Shown here: positions 1-12,800 of the stretch, piece by piece
How the letters are laid out: each line of letters opens with the position of its first letter
How positions within the stretch are numbered: the first letter of the stretch is position 1
NCBI RefSeq assembly: GCF_038502225.1
Contig: NW_027195360.1
Coordinates: forward strand, 48,501 to 112,500
Source: Cherax quadricarinatus
Lineage: Eukaryota; Arthropoda; Malacostraca; Decapoda; Parastacidae
Direction of reading: 5' to 3'
DNA: 64,000 nt
The notes under the pieces: generated by a model
What the model was told of the DNA's origin: nothing
What the model saw: the letters and a program-made list of their open reading frames with translations, nothing else
The model's database searches: none
Translations under genes and position numbers: made by a program

Positions 1-361
1 GGGGGGACATGATAATGACATACAAAATACTGAGAGGAATTGACAAGGTGGACAAAGACAGGATGTTCCAGAGATTGGACACAGTAACAAGGGGACACAG
101 TTGGAAGCTGAAGACACAGATGAATCACAGGGATGTTAGGAAGTATTTCTTCAGCCACAGAGTAGTCAGTAAGTGGAATAGTTTGGGAAGTGATGTAGTG
201 GAGGCAGGATCCATACATAGCTTTAAGCAGAGGTATGATAAAGCTCACGGCTCAGGGAGAGTGACCTAGTAGCGATCAGTGAAGAGGCGGGGCCAGGAGC
301 TCGGACTCGACCCCCACAACCTCAACTAGGTGAGTACAACTAGGTGAGTACACATACACAC
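1..361 (+). mobile_element. LINE family 1, 3' end (copy A)
   Basis: The last 86 codons of the RT open reading frame run from the window edge to a TAG at 267-269. They encode the C-terminal region found in all family-1 copies (TTYKILRGIDKVDKDRMF-type block, then KYFFSHRVV, then a DKAHGSGRVT end). The short 3' UTR carries GAGGCGGGGCCAGGAGCT and ends in a doubled TAGGTGAGTACA followed by a few CA dinucleotides. The protein is almost identical to the end of the copy at 34.4-36.6 kb, so both belong to one young subfamily. The function is RT-side C-terminal sequence of a non-LTR retrotransposon. The 5' part lies outside the window. Confidence 0.9.
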
Positions 362-1435
362 TGTGGAGAAATTTTCTCCAGGAGGGGGGTATCAGCCCCC
401 TTCAGCCCTTTCAGCCCCCTCAGCCCCTTTCAGCCCTGAGGGGCCAAGCCCTCTCAGAAGGAGCGAGCGTCTTGTTTACTGCTAGAGTGAGTAATTGATC
501 ACAGATGCTATGCCACGTAGTCAAGTGACCTCTGCTCCTTGCAGCGGTGTTGCAAAGTGTATTTTTATAAGAGACAGTACATTCTTACTTTAGCAGGACA
601 ATTAAGGAAAATCCTGCTCCCACTTTATTACCATAGTAAAGATAGTGTACATTGTTGTCTATGCTTAAGACAGCAAGAAACAAACATTCTGCTTTGCTTC
701 ATCGAGGAGGTGACAAGGATGCAAGGTACTGGGTCAGCGTTTTTTTGTGTGTATTAGGGCAGTGACGGCTTGGGGCGGTGTGGCATCGCCAGACTATCTT
801 TGACTCTAGGGAGAGTGACACTGACGCCAGGATAACTAGCAAAGAACACTGATCTGTGCGTTAGTGTGAACAAAGTGTCTCAAACACAATAAACATAAGA
901 GAAGTGTGATCAGCTTCTCTTGTGATACATTGTGAACAATAAAGACAAATCTTGTGGAACATAGTGTACCAGTGTGCGTTTCCTAGACAATGGAAGACGT
1001 GGACATCCAAGGACACTTCAGCTTCTATCAAGTCACCGATACCTGTAGAAGGTGTTGAGAACACCATAGCTCACGTTACAAGAGCAAGGTATGTTATGAA
1101 TTTCTTGTAGATCGGGGGACTGCGCAGTTCTTGAGTCGCAAGGAGTTTGTAATCAACCTATAGTCGGCAGTAAGGTGTGGACTTTTGAGTCCAAACAAGT
1201 ACGTACATCGTCAGCCACCAGTGTATGAAATATGCTGACATAACACCCCCTAGGGGTAATTTATAATTTACAAATTATATCTCTTGACAGCCCATGTTGA
1301 GGTGGTTTCGACAGCTTCTAGACTTCGTCTGCAGGGGCGGCTGTGTAGACGATTTACTGTCCTTTATCAGCTAAGTGTTCATATTCAAATTTATAAATTA
1401 TATCTTAGCTGGTAAGGCCAATATCTTCATCACAC
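362..1435 (+). other. Unassigned stretch, LTR-like, with possible protease remnant
   Basis: No intact gene is seen. The stretch starts TGTGGAG and has TTTTATAAG near 555 and two AATAAA signals at 888-893 and 938-943, an order (TATA then poly-A) that would suit an LTR. Around 1040-1160 a broken plus-strand frame reads like the start of a retropepsin (PVEGVENTIAHV, then FLVDRGTAQFLS after a frame shift), resembling the FLVDTGA motif of gypsy-type aspartic proteases. The catalytic DTG is not intact (DRG). AAG/GTATGT near 1086 would fit a splice donor. This is a weak call; the alternative is ordinary unique DNA. Confidence 0.25.
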
Positions 1436-1700
1436 ACTGTCTCTCTCTCTCTCGCCTACCTACACACTCATCCTAGCTACACTCACCCACATACCATCAT
1501 ACTATCCCATGCGCTCACCCATCCACACACCGATACACACAGTCTGGCTAAACTCACCCACGCATTCACCTACAAAATCATTGTGGCCACACTCACCCAC
1601 ACACACTCCCATCTGCTCACCCACACACCCATCCATCCACACATTAGCACATCCATACCTTCGGCAACAGCTAACATCCATACAAGCACACTTGTGACTA
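1436..1700. repeat. CT and CACCCA low-complexity tract
   Basis: A short CT run at 1438-1453 is followed by about 200 bases of imperfect CACCCA/CACACA-like repeats. Open frames here are only products of the repeat. Confidence 0.75.
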
Positions 1701-2415
1701 CCTGAAGGGACACCTTCCCGTGAGGAATACCACGAGGAGTACCTCCACTCTAACTCTCTAGGAATGGTCATGACCCTTTTTAGACAGACAATGCTCCCTG
1801 GATGATGGGGCCATAAGAAAAGTCATTACGATAATAACAGTAGGAGAATGAGGAAGCAGAAGAAGGGAAGAGAAGAAAAGAGCAGAGGAGGGGAGAGAAG
1901 AAGAGAACAGGGGAGAGAAGAAAACAGAGGAGTGAAGGAAGAACTAGTAGTGAGTGGTGGCCAGGCTGACGGAGGGGGGGGAGGGTAGGGAAACAAGACT
2001 TCTGATAATCAAAAACAGTAACGTGTAGCGAGACTTTTTATCACCGTGCCATTTTAGTTGCTAAATACACTAATTTTAACTTCAAATTTTCCTTTTGACC
2101 TCAGTTATAAACTTCCTTCCCCCATTTATTTATAAATGCTACAGCATCATGTTTCACGTTCACCTCAATCTTTAATATTCTTAAATTGATTTGCAGATTA
2201 AGTAGAAGAGGTATAATTTATTATTCCAATGAATTATATTTGACTTGTTGGTAAAAAAATGATAAGAGTGACTTCAAGATATTCCCCACAAATTCACCCA
2301 TACAACCATACACTCAACCCAAACACTCAAGTTGGCCTCAGGTATGTCAGGCTGACCTCTCCCTCACTCTAGTTAATTTTCTCTTAAATCAATGATACTA
2401 TAATTCTGATTTATT
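1701..2415. repeat. Purine-rich tract in otherwise plain DNA
   Basis: Positions 1836-1985 are almost pure A/G (GAAGAGAAGAAAAGAG-like) and end in a G run. The rest is AT-rich with no recognisable gene. Confidence 0.6.
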
Positions 2416-2490
2416 TTTATTAACACTTCGGCCGTCTCCACAAGGCAGGGTGGCCCGAAAAAAATAAAGAAAAACTTTTAATCATCATTC
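2416..2490 (+). repeat. Dispersed repeat fragment (GGCCGTCTCC motif)
   Basis: The sequence holds CGGCCGTCTCC, then AAGGCAGGGTGGCCCG, then an A-rich tail. I recognise this arrangement as a common dispersed repeat in decapods, but only one copy is visible here, so the family call rests on memory. Confidence 0.35.
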
Positions 2491-3538
2491 ACTCCATCAC
2501 TGTCTTGCCAGAGGCGTGCCTACACTACAGTTATAAAACTGAAAATCAATACCCCTCCTTCCTACTAATAAATATTCAGCATTAAAGGAAAGCACAGAGG
2601 AATGTGCAGTAGCAGAAGTAAAGACAGAACTAGGAAGAGTTATGATAGCAGTGGTAGCATAATCCTTCCATAAAAGCAATTCGTTTTTTTTTTCAATATT
2701 TTAAGTTATTTGTCTGACTTTTTTCTCCAGGAAGTGGTCACAGCGTTGACTTCAACTGTCATTATCAATAGATATTGTTTTAATGTATCGAAATGTCTTT
2801 TACTACACTTATCGGTGGACACATTCTTTCTGGGATGCAAAACCACACAAAACACTCACCTGACCTGCCACCCGTGCAGGAAATATCTACGTGTGTAGTA
2901 GTCCAGGGATACAACACTACGTAAGGGACTGTCACCTGGCGTGTAGACTGTGCAGGAAGCAGCTGCCTGAGGATATAAAACTACATTAAACACTGTGACC
3001 TGCAAACATTGTTGGGAGTATCTTTGCGTGTAGCAGAGCTTGAAAGCAGGCATTATCTTCGTGATTAGCATTATTGTAAAAAAAAGTCATAGAATGGGAA
3101 CAATTAGAACCTATGGCCATCAAGTCCTACAACAAACATACCAGTGCGCTAGTCTCTGTACCTTGCCAGCCTAAGAGGATTAACCCTGAATATTTCCACA
3201 CACACACCTCACCAAGCACTGTCACCTAACCTATACAATATTTGGGATGTATTATGTGCAGCGGACCTGGGAAAAGGTTCCTACTTGACAAACTTGAAGT
3301 AAAACAAAATACAAATATGCTTTAGCATACATCTTCCTAAGATCGCCCGTGGAAATTACCAGGATCAGGAGGGTTTATCTCGGATCTTACCAGCAAGACA
3401 CACAAGACTGCCGGGGATTACTGCAGTTACCAGCTATCTTAAGGGATTTGTACGTTTGAATATTTCTACAAGATAAACTCTACTGGTTGGCATTTCAAGA
3501 AACAATATTGTGACAGTGTCAAATGTAAGTAAGTTAAG
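2491..3538. other. No gene seen
   Basis: AT-rich DNA with only short chance open frames. At about 2860-3070 a short block recurs imperfectly (CTGTGACCTG near cacacctcacc words), but no repeat unit could be fixed. Confidence 0.5.
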
Positions 3539-3563
3539 AGAGAGAGGCAGAGAGAGAGAGTGT

Positions 3564-3614
3564 GTGTACTCACCTATTTGTGGTTGCAGGGGTCGATTCA
3601 CAGCTCCTGGCCCC

Positions 3615-3615
<1 letters not shown>
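3564..3615 (-). mobile_element. LINE family 1 tail scrap
   Basis: The reverse complement of the family-1 3' tail is present: TACTCACCTATTTGTGG, then GTTGCAGGGGTCGA, then GCTCCTGGCCCC. Nothing of the RT frame remains. It sits between a short GA run and a GT/TA microsatellite. Confidence 0.8.

Positions 3616-3698
<83 letters not shown>
3616..3698. repeat. GT then (TA)n microsatellite
   Basis: A short GT run turns into about 72 bases of pure TA that abuts the terminal inverted repeat of the next element. Confidence 0.95.
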
Positions 3699-3701
<3 letters not shown>

Positions 3702-4084
3702 TGCCGAATATGTAAAACTGGTCAATTAGCAAGAACTCATTTAAAATTAAGTCCTTTCTAAAATTTCCTCTTATACGTTTAAAGATATATTTTTTTCATT
3801 AATGTTAGTGTAAAAATTTTTAATTTTGCACCAAAAGAATCTTAGAAAAATTACCTAACCTTATTATAACAAAAGCAATTTATTTTAGCCTAACCCAACT
3901 AAATATATTTTAAATACGTTTACAATAATTTAGTACTAAACAAACACAATCAAATATATTTTTTTCGTTAGGTTCAGAATGATTTTGGCGAAATTATTGC
4001 ATACACAAATTTTCACTTGTCCTATATGGCAAGATGAGCCTTGCTATTTAAGCCAAGATCACAAGTTCTGCCTATTCGGCACGA
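3699..4084. mobile_element. 386-bp TIR element (MITE-like), copy 1
   Basis: The left end TCGTGCCGAATA (3699-3710) is the exact reverse complement of the right end TATTCGGCACGA (4073-4084). Allowing three mismatches the ends match over 21 bases. The interior is AT-rich and non-coding. TA repeats flank both ends, so the target duplication cannot be read but insertion into TA is likely. A diverged, 5'-truncated relative lies on the opposite strand at 60.6-60.9 kb. It is a non-autonomous DNA-transposon-like element; no transposase is present. Confidence 0.75.
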
Positions 4085-4397
4085 CATATATATATATCCT
4101 AGGTAGCAGGTTGGTCTACAACAACCACCCAGGTAAGTGCTACCGTCGTGCCAAGTGAGTGTAAAACGAAAGCCTGTAATTGTTCCACATGATTGTAGGA
4201 TGGCTGGTGTCTTTTTCTGTCTCATAAGAATGCAAGATTTCAGTTACATCTCGCTGCTACTTCTTACACTTAGGTCACACTAGACATACATGTACAAGCA
4301 TATATATACGCACCCCACTGGGTTTTTTCTATTTTCTCACTAGTTTCGTTCTTGTTTATTTCCTATCTTCATGGAAAAATGGAACAGAAATCTTTCT
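4085..4397. repeat. Probable dispersed repeat, no gene
   Basis: TA remnant, then GGTAGCAGGTTGG and TACCGTCGTGCCAAGTGAG. This block resembles a repeat I associate with decapod genomes, but no second copy is present here to support it. Confidence 0.3.
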
Positions 4398-4443
4398 AAT
4401 GGATCTAATTTATTTCCTTTGGTTTATATAAATTAGATCCATT
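4398..4443. repeat. Perfect 16-bp inverted repeat
   Basis: AATGGATCTAATTTAT (4398-4413) and its exact reverse complement ATAAATTAGATCCATT (4428-4443) flank a 14-base loop. It could form a hairpin or cruciform; no terminator-type U tract context applies here. Confidence 0.85.
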
Positions 4444-4907
<464 letters not shown>

Positions 4908-4914
4908 GGAGTTT

Positions 4915-5122
4915 ATGTCAGGTGAGGACTGACAGCTCAGGCTGTCATCCAGTCGCAACTTAACTTACGTCATGTGAGGACTGCCAGCTCAGGCTGTCAT
5001 CCAGTCGCAACTTCACTTATGTCAGGTGAGGACTGACAGCTTAGGCTGTCATCCAGTCGCAACTTCACTTATGTCAGGTGAGGACTGACAGCTCAGGCTG
5101 TCATCCAGTCGCAACTTCACTT
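4915..5122 (+). repeat. 52-bp tandem repeat, 4 copies
   Basis: Four exact-length 52-base units start at 4915, 4967, 5019 and 5071. Each carries GACAGC-TCAG-GCTGTC (GCCAGC in unit 2), a 6-bp hairpin with a TCAG loop. A minus-strand 119-codon open frame overlapping units 3-4 has no recognisable domain and is not called a gene. Confidence 0.93.
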
Positions 5123-6599
5123 CGTACCTCGCATATAAGTGGCATAATACTTCATAAAACAACCTACTGTACCTTACCACTTGTTGTAAGGAAGAGAAAA
5201 TTACAAAATATTTAGAGAAATTGTTAATAGTAAACTCAGTGAGGGTGCTGTAGTGGTGAAAATGAAGGGGATATTTGAGGGGGAAGGATGTCAGTCTTGT
5301 CTCAAGTCTCAAGGCTGCTATTGTCTTTATATATCTATAAATCCATGGAAAGAATGACCCTGAATGTTTAATCAAGGGCCTCCAAAACAACGGTAGAGAG
5401 GACAACATTTATGTAATTAAGCATTACGAGGAAAAATTATTATGTAAACGGATGCATATGTATAAAAATAATTAAGAAAAAGTGAGGAAGGACTTCTGGT
5501 TTAAAATATATAAAGCAACAAGAGCCTCCCTGAAGACTGAGAACCTGAAATGAATTAAGTAATGAAATCGGGAAAACCCAGTTACTGACATCAGGGAGAG
5601 GGAAAGCTGGCAACGTCAAGTACATACAATTTAAGTTTTAACCTTTATTACTGCCAGGACAAAATTGTTTTCCCAATACGAATAGTAAAAAGAGACGTGG
5701 GTTAAAAAAAAGTAATATTTACCTAACTCGAGTTTTTTTTTTTTCAAAATATCGAGAACCTTAGATATTAATTGCTTTACAACAATATCGAGGATCTGCA
5801 TGCAGGGCTCAATTGACGCTTAATAATCATGATAAATTTAATTTAATTAATGCTTTTGAAGGTCAGAAGTTATTGTCACATGCAGTGAGACGGAAAGGTC
5901 ACCCAGTGAAGCTGGCAATAACAGTATTGCCTTGTGGTGCATCCTTCAAAGTGAAGCTTATCTCTCTTCATATACCACTGATGTACACCCACCTTGATTC
6001 TATTTGTAACATGACTCTATACACTGTGTTTTGATGGATGAAGTTACGGTTGTATAATCTCTCCACATCTTGCGAAGGAACCGCAGCATGTACCACACCT
6101 AGCGAAACTATTATTACCACTTGTAATAGATATCTTTTCTTCTTCATGTTTATCTTTTACATAAATATGTATCCTAGAAACCAAGCCCTCGTCTTGGTAG
6201 GTCAACAGCAGACGTGATGGCCACTACAGCTGAGGAGGAAGTTACACAAGATTCTGCACGACGTGTGTGTCTGGTTCGCTTCTTTCCACAAGAATCGTGG
6301 CAATAATTAAATTCGTCATGAACTGAGGATACAATAGAGGCCATATGATTGCAGGTAATCCTGCTGCTGTCTCTGACTCGCTACGTGAAACTAAATGTAT
6401 ATATTTTAAGTCCAGTTAAGGTTTCAGTTTTATATCTTTTGTTTTAGTTTTCATTAAATATCAGGTTACCTGCAAACATTATTTTAATACTGACGAAGAG
6501 ATTTTTGCTATTTGAGAAACTTCAGCAGTTTTGAGAGTAATAATGGTTTTATTGCGCGTTTTTTCCTATAAACGCTTTCTTTCGCTGTCTCGCCGATAC
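5123..6599. other. No gene seen
   Basis: AT-rich DNA with only short chance frames, for example 5813-6034 plus and 5440-5625 minus, neither with a recognisable motif. Confidence 0.5.
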
Positions 6600-6858
6600 A
6601 AGGTCTCCCCTCTCCTGACTACGTGAACCCTTTCATACCTATTCATGAATTATATATCGATCCTGCCACAAGCACATCGCTGTTATATCCGCTCTCTTTG
6701 CTCACTACTCTCAGCCCAGTGATGTATTTCCTAACATATCTGTTACTCTAACTTCAAGCTTTGCCCTCATTTATCTTATTCCCTCTTCTCAAGCAGTCTG
6801 TTATTGTTTATCCTATTAATATTTCTCAGTATATCGTACGTTGTAATGTAGCGAATGG
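6600..6858 (-). pseudogene. LINE RT C-terminal remnant, left of the 31-bp array
   Basis: Read on the minus strand from the array edge, the frame continues KERRTIRYITTYDILR then NINRINNNRLLEKRE, which aligns with EDRRVRGDMITTYKILR and GIDKVDKDRMFQR of family-1 RT. After a stop and shift it continues RYVRKYITGLRVVSK and SDVLVAGSIYNS, matching RDVRKYFFSHRVVSK and SDVVEAGSIHSF. It is a diverged relative of family 1 with several stops. The missing middle of the alignment is taken up exactly by the 31-bp array, whose other edge resumes the same protein at 14.77 kb. Confidence 0.75.
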
Positions 6859-9800
6859 TTCTCCTCTCCTTGAATATCCTCAGGAACTGCTCTCCTCTCC
6901 TTGAATATCCTCAGGAACTGCTCTTCTCTCCTTGAATATCATCAGGAACTGCTCTCCTCTCCTTGAATATCCTCAGGTACTGCTCTCCTCTTCTTGAATA
7001 TCCTCAGGAACTGCTCTCCTCTCCTTGAATATCCTCAGGAACGGCTCTCCTCTCCTTGAATATCCTCAGGAACTGTTCTCCTCTCCTTGAATATCCTCAG
7101 GAACTGCTCTCCTCTCATTGAATATCCTCAGGAACTGCTCTCCTCTCCTTGAATATCCTCAGGAACGGCTCTCCTCTCCTTGAATATCCTCAGGAACTGT
7201 TCTCCTCTCCTTGAATATCCTCAGGAACTGCTCTCCTCTCCTTGAATATCCTCAGGAACTGCTCTCCTCTCCTTGAATATCCTCATGAACTGTTCTCCTC
7301 TCCTTGAATATCCTCAGGAACGGCTCTCCTCTCCTTGAATATCCTCAGGAACTGTTCCCCTCTCCTTGAATATCCTCAGGAACTGTTCTCCTCTTCTTGA
7401 ATATCCTCAGGAACAGCTCTCCTCTCCTTGAATATCCTCAGGAACTGCTCTCCTCTCCTTGAATATCCTCAGGAACTGCGCTCCTCTCCTTGAATACCCT
7501 CAGGAACTGCTCTCCTCTCCTTGAATATCCTCTGGAACTGCTCTGCTCTCCTTGAATATCCTCAGGAACTGCTCTCCTCTCCTTGAATATCCTCAGGAAC
7601 TGCTCTCCTCTCCTTGAATATCTTCAGGAACTGCTCTCCTCTCCTTGAATATCCTCAGGAACTGCTCTCCTCTCCTTGAATATCCTCAGGAACTGCTCTC
7701 CTCTCCTTGAATATCCTCAGGAACTGCTCTCCTCTCCTTGAATATCCTCAGAAACTGTTCTCCTCTCCTTGAATATCCTCAGGAACTGCTCTCCTCTCCT
7801 TGAATATCCTCAGGAACTGCTCTCCTCTCCTTCAATATCCTCAGGAACTGCTCTCCTCTCCTTGAATATCCTCAGGAACTGCTCTCCTCTCCTTGAATAT
7901 CCTCAGGAACTGTTCTCCTCTCCTTGAATATTCTCAGGAACTGCTCTCCTCTCCTTGAATATCCTCAGGAACTGCTCTCCTCTCCTTGAATATCCTCAGG
8001 AACTGCTCTCCTCTTCTTGAATATCCTCAGGAACTTCTCTCCTCTTCTTGAATATCCTCAGGAACTGCTCTCCTCTCCTTGAATATCCTCAGGAACTGCT
8101 CTCCTCTCCTTAAATATCCTCAGGAACTGCTCTCCTCTCCTTGAATATCCTCAGGAACTGCTCTCCTCTCCTTGAATATCCTCAGGAACTGTTCTCCTCT
8201 TCTTGAATATCCTCTGGAACTGCTCTCCTCTCCTTGAATATCCTCAGGAACTGCTCTCCTCTCCTTGAATATCCTCAGGAACTGCTCTCCTCTCCTTGAA
8301 TATCCTCAGGAACTGCTCTCCTCTCTTTGAATATCCTCAGGAACTGTTCTCCTCTCCTTGAATATCCTCAGGAACTGCTCTCCTCTCCTTGAATATCCTC
8401 AGGAACTGCTCTCCTCTCCTTGAATATCCTCAGGAACTGTTCTCCTCTTCTTGAATATCCTCAGGAACTGCTCTCCTCTCCTTGAATATCCTCAGGAACT
8501 GCTCTACCCTCCTTCAATATCCTCAGGAACTGCTCTACCCTCCTTGAATATCCTCAGGATCTGATCCCCTCTCCTTGAATATCCTCAGGAACGGCTCTCC
8601 TCTCCTTGAATATCCTCAGGAACTGCTCCCCTCTCCTTGAATATCCTCAGGAACTGCTCTCCTCTTCTTGAATATCCTCAGGAACTGTTCTCCTCTCCTT
8701 GAATATCCTCAGGAACTGTTCTCCTCTCCTTGAATATCCTCAGGAACTGCTCTTCTCTCCTTGATTATCCTCAGGAACTGTTCTCCTCTCCTTGAATATC
8801 CTCAGGAACTGTTCTCCTCTCCTTGAATATCCTCAGGAACTGCTCTCCTCTCCTTGATTATCCTCAGGAACTGTTCTCTCCTTGAATATCCTCAGGAACT
8901 GCTCTCCTCTCCTTGAATATCCTCAGGAACTGCTCTCCTCTCTTTGAATATCCTCAGGAACTGCTCTCCTCTCCTTGAATATCCTCAGGAACTGCTCTCC
9001 TCTCCTTGAATATCCTCAGGAACTGCTCTCCTCTTCTTGAATATCCTCAGGAACTGCTCTCCTCTCCTTAAATATCCTCAGGAACTGTTCTCCTCTCCTT
9101 GAATATCCTCAGGAACTGCTCTCCTCTCCTTGAATATCCTCAGGAACTGTTCTCCTCTCCTTGAATATCCTCAGGAACTGCTCTCCTCTCCTTGAATATC
9201 CTCAGGAACTGTTCTCCTCTCCTTGAATATCCTCAGGAACTGCTCTCCTCTCCTTGAATATCCTCAGGAACTGTTCTCCTCTCCTTGAATATCCTCAGGA
9301 ACTGCTCTGCTCTCTTTGAATATCATCAGGAACTGCTCTCCTCTCCTTGAATATCCTCAGGAACTGCTCTCCTCTCTTTGAATATCCTCAGGAACTGCTC
9401 TCCTCTCTTTGAATATCCTCAGGAACTGCTCTCCTCTCCTTGAATATCCTCAGGAACTGCTCTTCTCTCCTTGAATATCCTCAGGAACTGCTCTCCTCTC
9501 CTTGAATATCCTCAGGAACTGCTCTCCTCTCCTTGAATGTCCTCAAGAACTGTTCTCCTCTCCTTGAATATCCTCAGGAACGGCTCTCCTCTCCTTGAAT
9601 ATCCTCAGGAACTGTTCTCCTCTCCTTGAATATCCTCAGGAACTGCTCTCCTCTCGTTGAATATCCTCAGGAACTGCTCTCCTCTCCTTGAATATCCTCA
9701 GGAACTGTTCTCCTCTCCTTGAATATCCTCAGGAACTGCTCTCCTCTCCTTGAATATCCTCAGGAACTGTTCTCCTCTCCTTGAATATCCTCAGGAACTG

Positions 9801-12800
9801 TTCTCCTCTTCTTGAATATCCTCAGGAACTGCTCTCCTCTTCTTGAATATCCTCAGGAACTGCTCTCCTCTCCTTGAATATCCTCAGGAACTGCTCTCCT
9901 CTCCTTGAATATCCTCAGGAACTTCTCTCCTCTCCTTGAATATCCTCAGGAACTGCTCTCCTCTCCTTGAATGTCCTCAAGAACTGTTCTCCTCTCCTTG
10001 AATATCCTCAGGAACGGCTCTCCTCTCCTTGAATATCCTCAAGAACTGTTCTCCTCTCCTTGAATATCCTCAGGAACGGCTCTCCTCTCCTTGAATATCC
10101 TCAGGAACTGTTCTCCTCTCCTTGAATATCCTCAGGAACTGCTCTCCTCTCCTTGAATATCCTCAGGAACTGCTCTCCTCTCCTTGAATATCCTCAGGAA
10201 CTGTTCTCCTCTCCTTGAATATCCTCAGGAACTGCTCTCCTCTCCTTGAATATCCTCAGGAACTGTTCTCCTCTCCTTGAATATCCTCAGGAACTGCTCT
10301 CCTCTCTTTGAATATCCTCAGGAACTGCTCTCCTCTCCTTGAATATCCTCAGGAACTGCTCTCCTCTCTTTGAATATCCTCAGGAACTGCTCTCCTCTCT
10401 TTGAATATCCTCAGGAACTGCTCTCCTCTCCTTGAATATCCTCAGGAACTGCTCTTCTCTCCTTGAATATCATCAGGAACTGCTCTCCTCTCCTTGAATA
10501 TCCTCAGGAACTGCTCTCCTCTCCTTGAATGTCTTCAAGAACTGTTCTCCTCTCCTTGAATATCCTCAGGAACGGCTCTCCTCTCCTTGAATATCCTCAG
10601 GAACTGTTCTCCTCTCCTTGAATATCCTCAGGAACTGCTCTCCTCTCCTTGAATATCCTCAGGAACTGTTCTCCTCTCCTTGAATATCCTCAGGAACTGT
10701 TCTCCTCTTCTTGAATATCCTCAGGAACTGCTCTCCTCTTCTTGAATATCCTCAGGAACTGCTCTCCTCTCCATGAATATCCTCAGGAACTGCTCTCCTC
10801 TCCTTGAATATCCTCAGGAACTGCTCTCCTCTCCTTGAATATCCTCAGGAACTGTTCTCCTCTCCTTGAATATCCTCAGGAACTGTTCTCCTCTTCTTGA
10901 ATATCCTCAGGAACTGTTCTCCTCTCCTTGAATATCCTCAGGAACTGCTCTCCTCTCCTTGAATATCCTCAGGAACTGTTCTCCTCTCCTTGAATATCCT
11001 CAGGAACTGCTCTCCTCTCCTTGAATATCCTCAGGAACTGTTCTCCTCTCCTTGAATATCCTCAGGAACTGCTCTCCTCTCTTTGAATATCCTCAGGAAC
11101 TGCTCTCCTGTCTTTGAATATCCTCAGGAACTGCTCTCCTCTCTTTGAATATCCTCAGGAACTGCTCTCCTCTCCTTGAATATCCTCAGGAACTGCTCTC
11201 CTCTCCTTGAATGTCCTCAAGAACTGTTCTCCTCTCCTTGAATATCCTCAGGAACGGCTCTCCTCTCCTTGAATATCCTCAGGAACTGTTCTCCTCTCCT
11301 TGAATATCCTCAGGAACTGCTCTCCTCTCCTTGAATATCCTCTGGAACTGTTCTCCTCTTCTTGAATATCCTCAGGAACTGTTCTCCTCTCCTTGAATAT
11401 CCTCAGGAACTGCTCTCCTCTCTTTGAATATCCTCAGGAACTGCTCTCCTCTCTTTGAATATCCTCAGGAACTGCTCTCCTCTCTTTGAATATCCTCAGG
11501 AACTGCTCTCCTCTCCTTGAATATCCTCAGGAACTGCTCTCCTCTCCTTGAATGTCCTCAAGAACTGTTCTCCTCTCCTTGAATATCCTCAGGAACGGCT
11601 CTCCTCTCCTTGAATATCCTCAGGAACTGTTCTCCTCTCCTTGAATATCCTCAGGAACTGTTCTCCTCTCCTTGAATATCCTCAGGAACTGCTCTCCTCT
11701 CCTTGAATATCCTCAGGAACTGTTCTCCTCTCCTTGAATATCCTCAGGAACTGTTCTCCTCTTCTTGAATATCCTCAGGAACTGCTCTCCTCTTCTTGAA
11801 TATCCTCAGGAACTGCTCTCCTCTCCATGAATATCCTCAGGAACTGCTCTCCTCTCCTTGAATATCCTCAGGAACTGCTCTCCTCTCCTTGAATATCCTC
11901 AGGAACTGTTCTCCTCTCCTTGAATATCCTCAGGAACTGTTCTCCTCTTCTTGAATATCCTCAGGAACTGTTCTCCTCTCCTTGAATATCCTCAGGAACT
12001 GCTCTCCTCTCCTTGAATATCCTCAGGAACTGTTCTCCTCTCCTTGAATATCCTCAGGAACTGCTCTCCTCTCCTTGAATATCCTCAGGAACTGTTCTCC
12101 TCTCCTTGAATATCCTCAGGAACTGCTCTCCTCTCTTTGAATATCCTCAGGAACTGCTCTCCTCTCTTTGAATATCCTCAGGAACTGCTCTCCTCTCCTT
12201 GAATATCCTCAGGAACTGTTCTCCTCTCCTTGAATATCCTCAGGAACTGCTCTCCTCTCCTTGAATATCCTCAGGAACTGTTCTCCTCTCCTTGAATATC
12301 CTCAGGAACTGCTCTCCTCTCTTTGAATATCCTCAGGAACTGCTCTCCTCTCCTTGAATATCCTCAGGAACTGCTCTCCTCTCTTTGAATATCCTCAGGA
12401 ACTGCTCTCCTCTCTTTGAATATCCTCAGGAACTGCTCTCCTCTCCTTGAATATCCTCAGGAACTGCTCTTCTCTCCTTGAATATCATCAGGAACTGCTC
12501 TTCTCTCCTTGAATATCCTCAGGAACTGCTCTCCTCTCCTTGAATGTCTTCAAGAACTGTTCTCCTCTCCTTGAATATCCTCAGGAACGGCTCTCCTCTC
12601 CTTGAATATCCTCAGGAACTGTTCTCCTCTCCTTGAATATCCTCAGGAACTGCTCTCCTCTCCTTGAATATCCTCAGGAACTGTTCTCCTCTCCTTGAAT
12701 ATCCTCAGGAACTGTTCTCCTCTTCTTGAATATCCTCAGGAACTGCTCTCCTCTTCTTGAATATCCTCAGGAACTGCTCTCCTCTCCATGAATATCCTCA

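Noticed and set aside
5049..5408. 119-codon minus-strand frame
   Set aside because: Overlaps the 52-bp array and lacks any motif.
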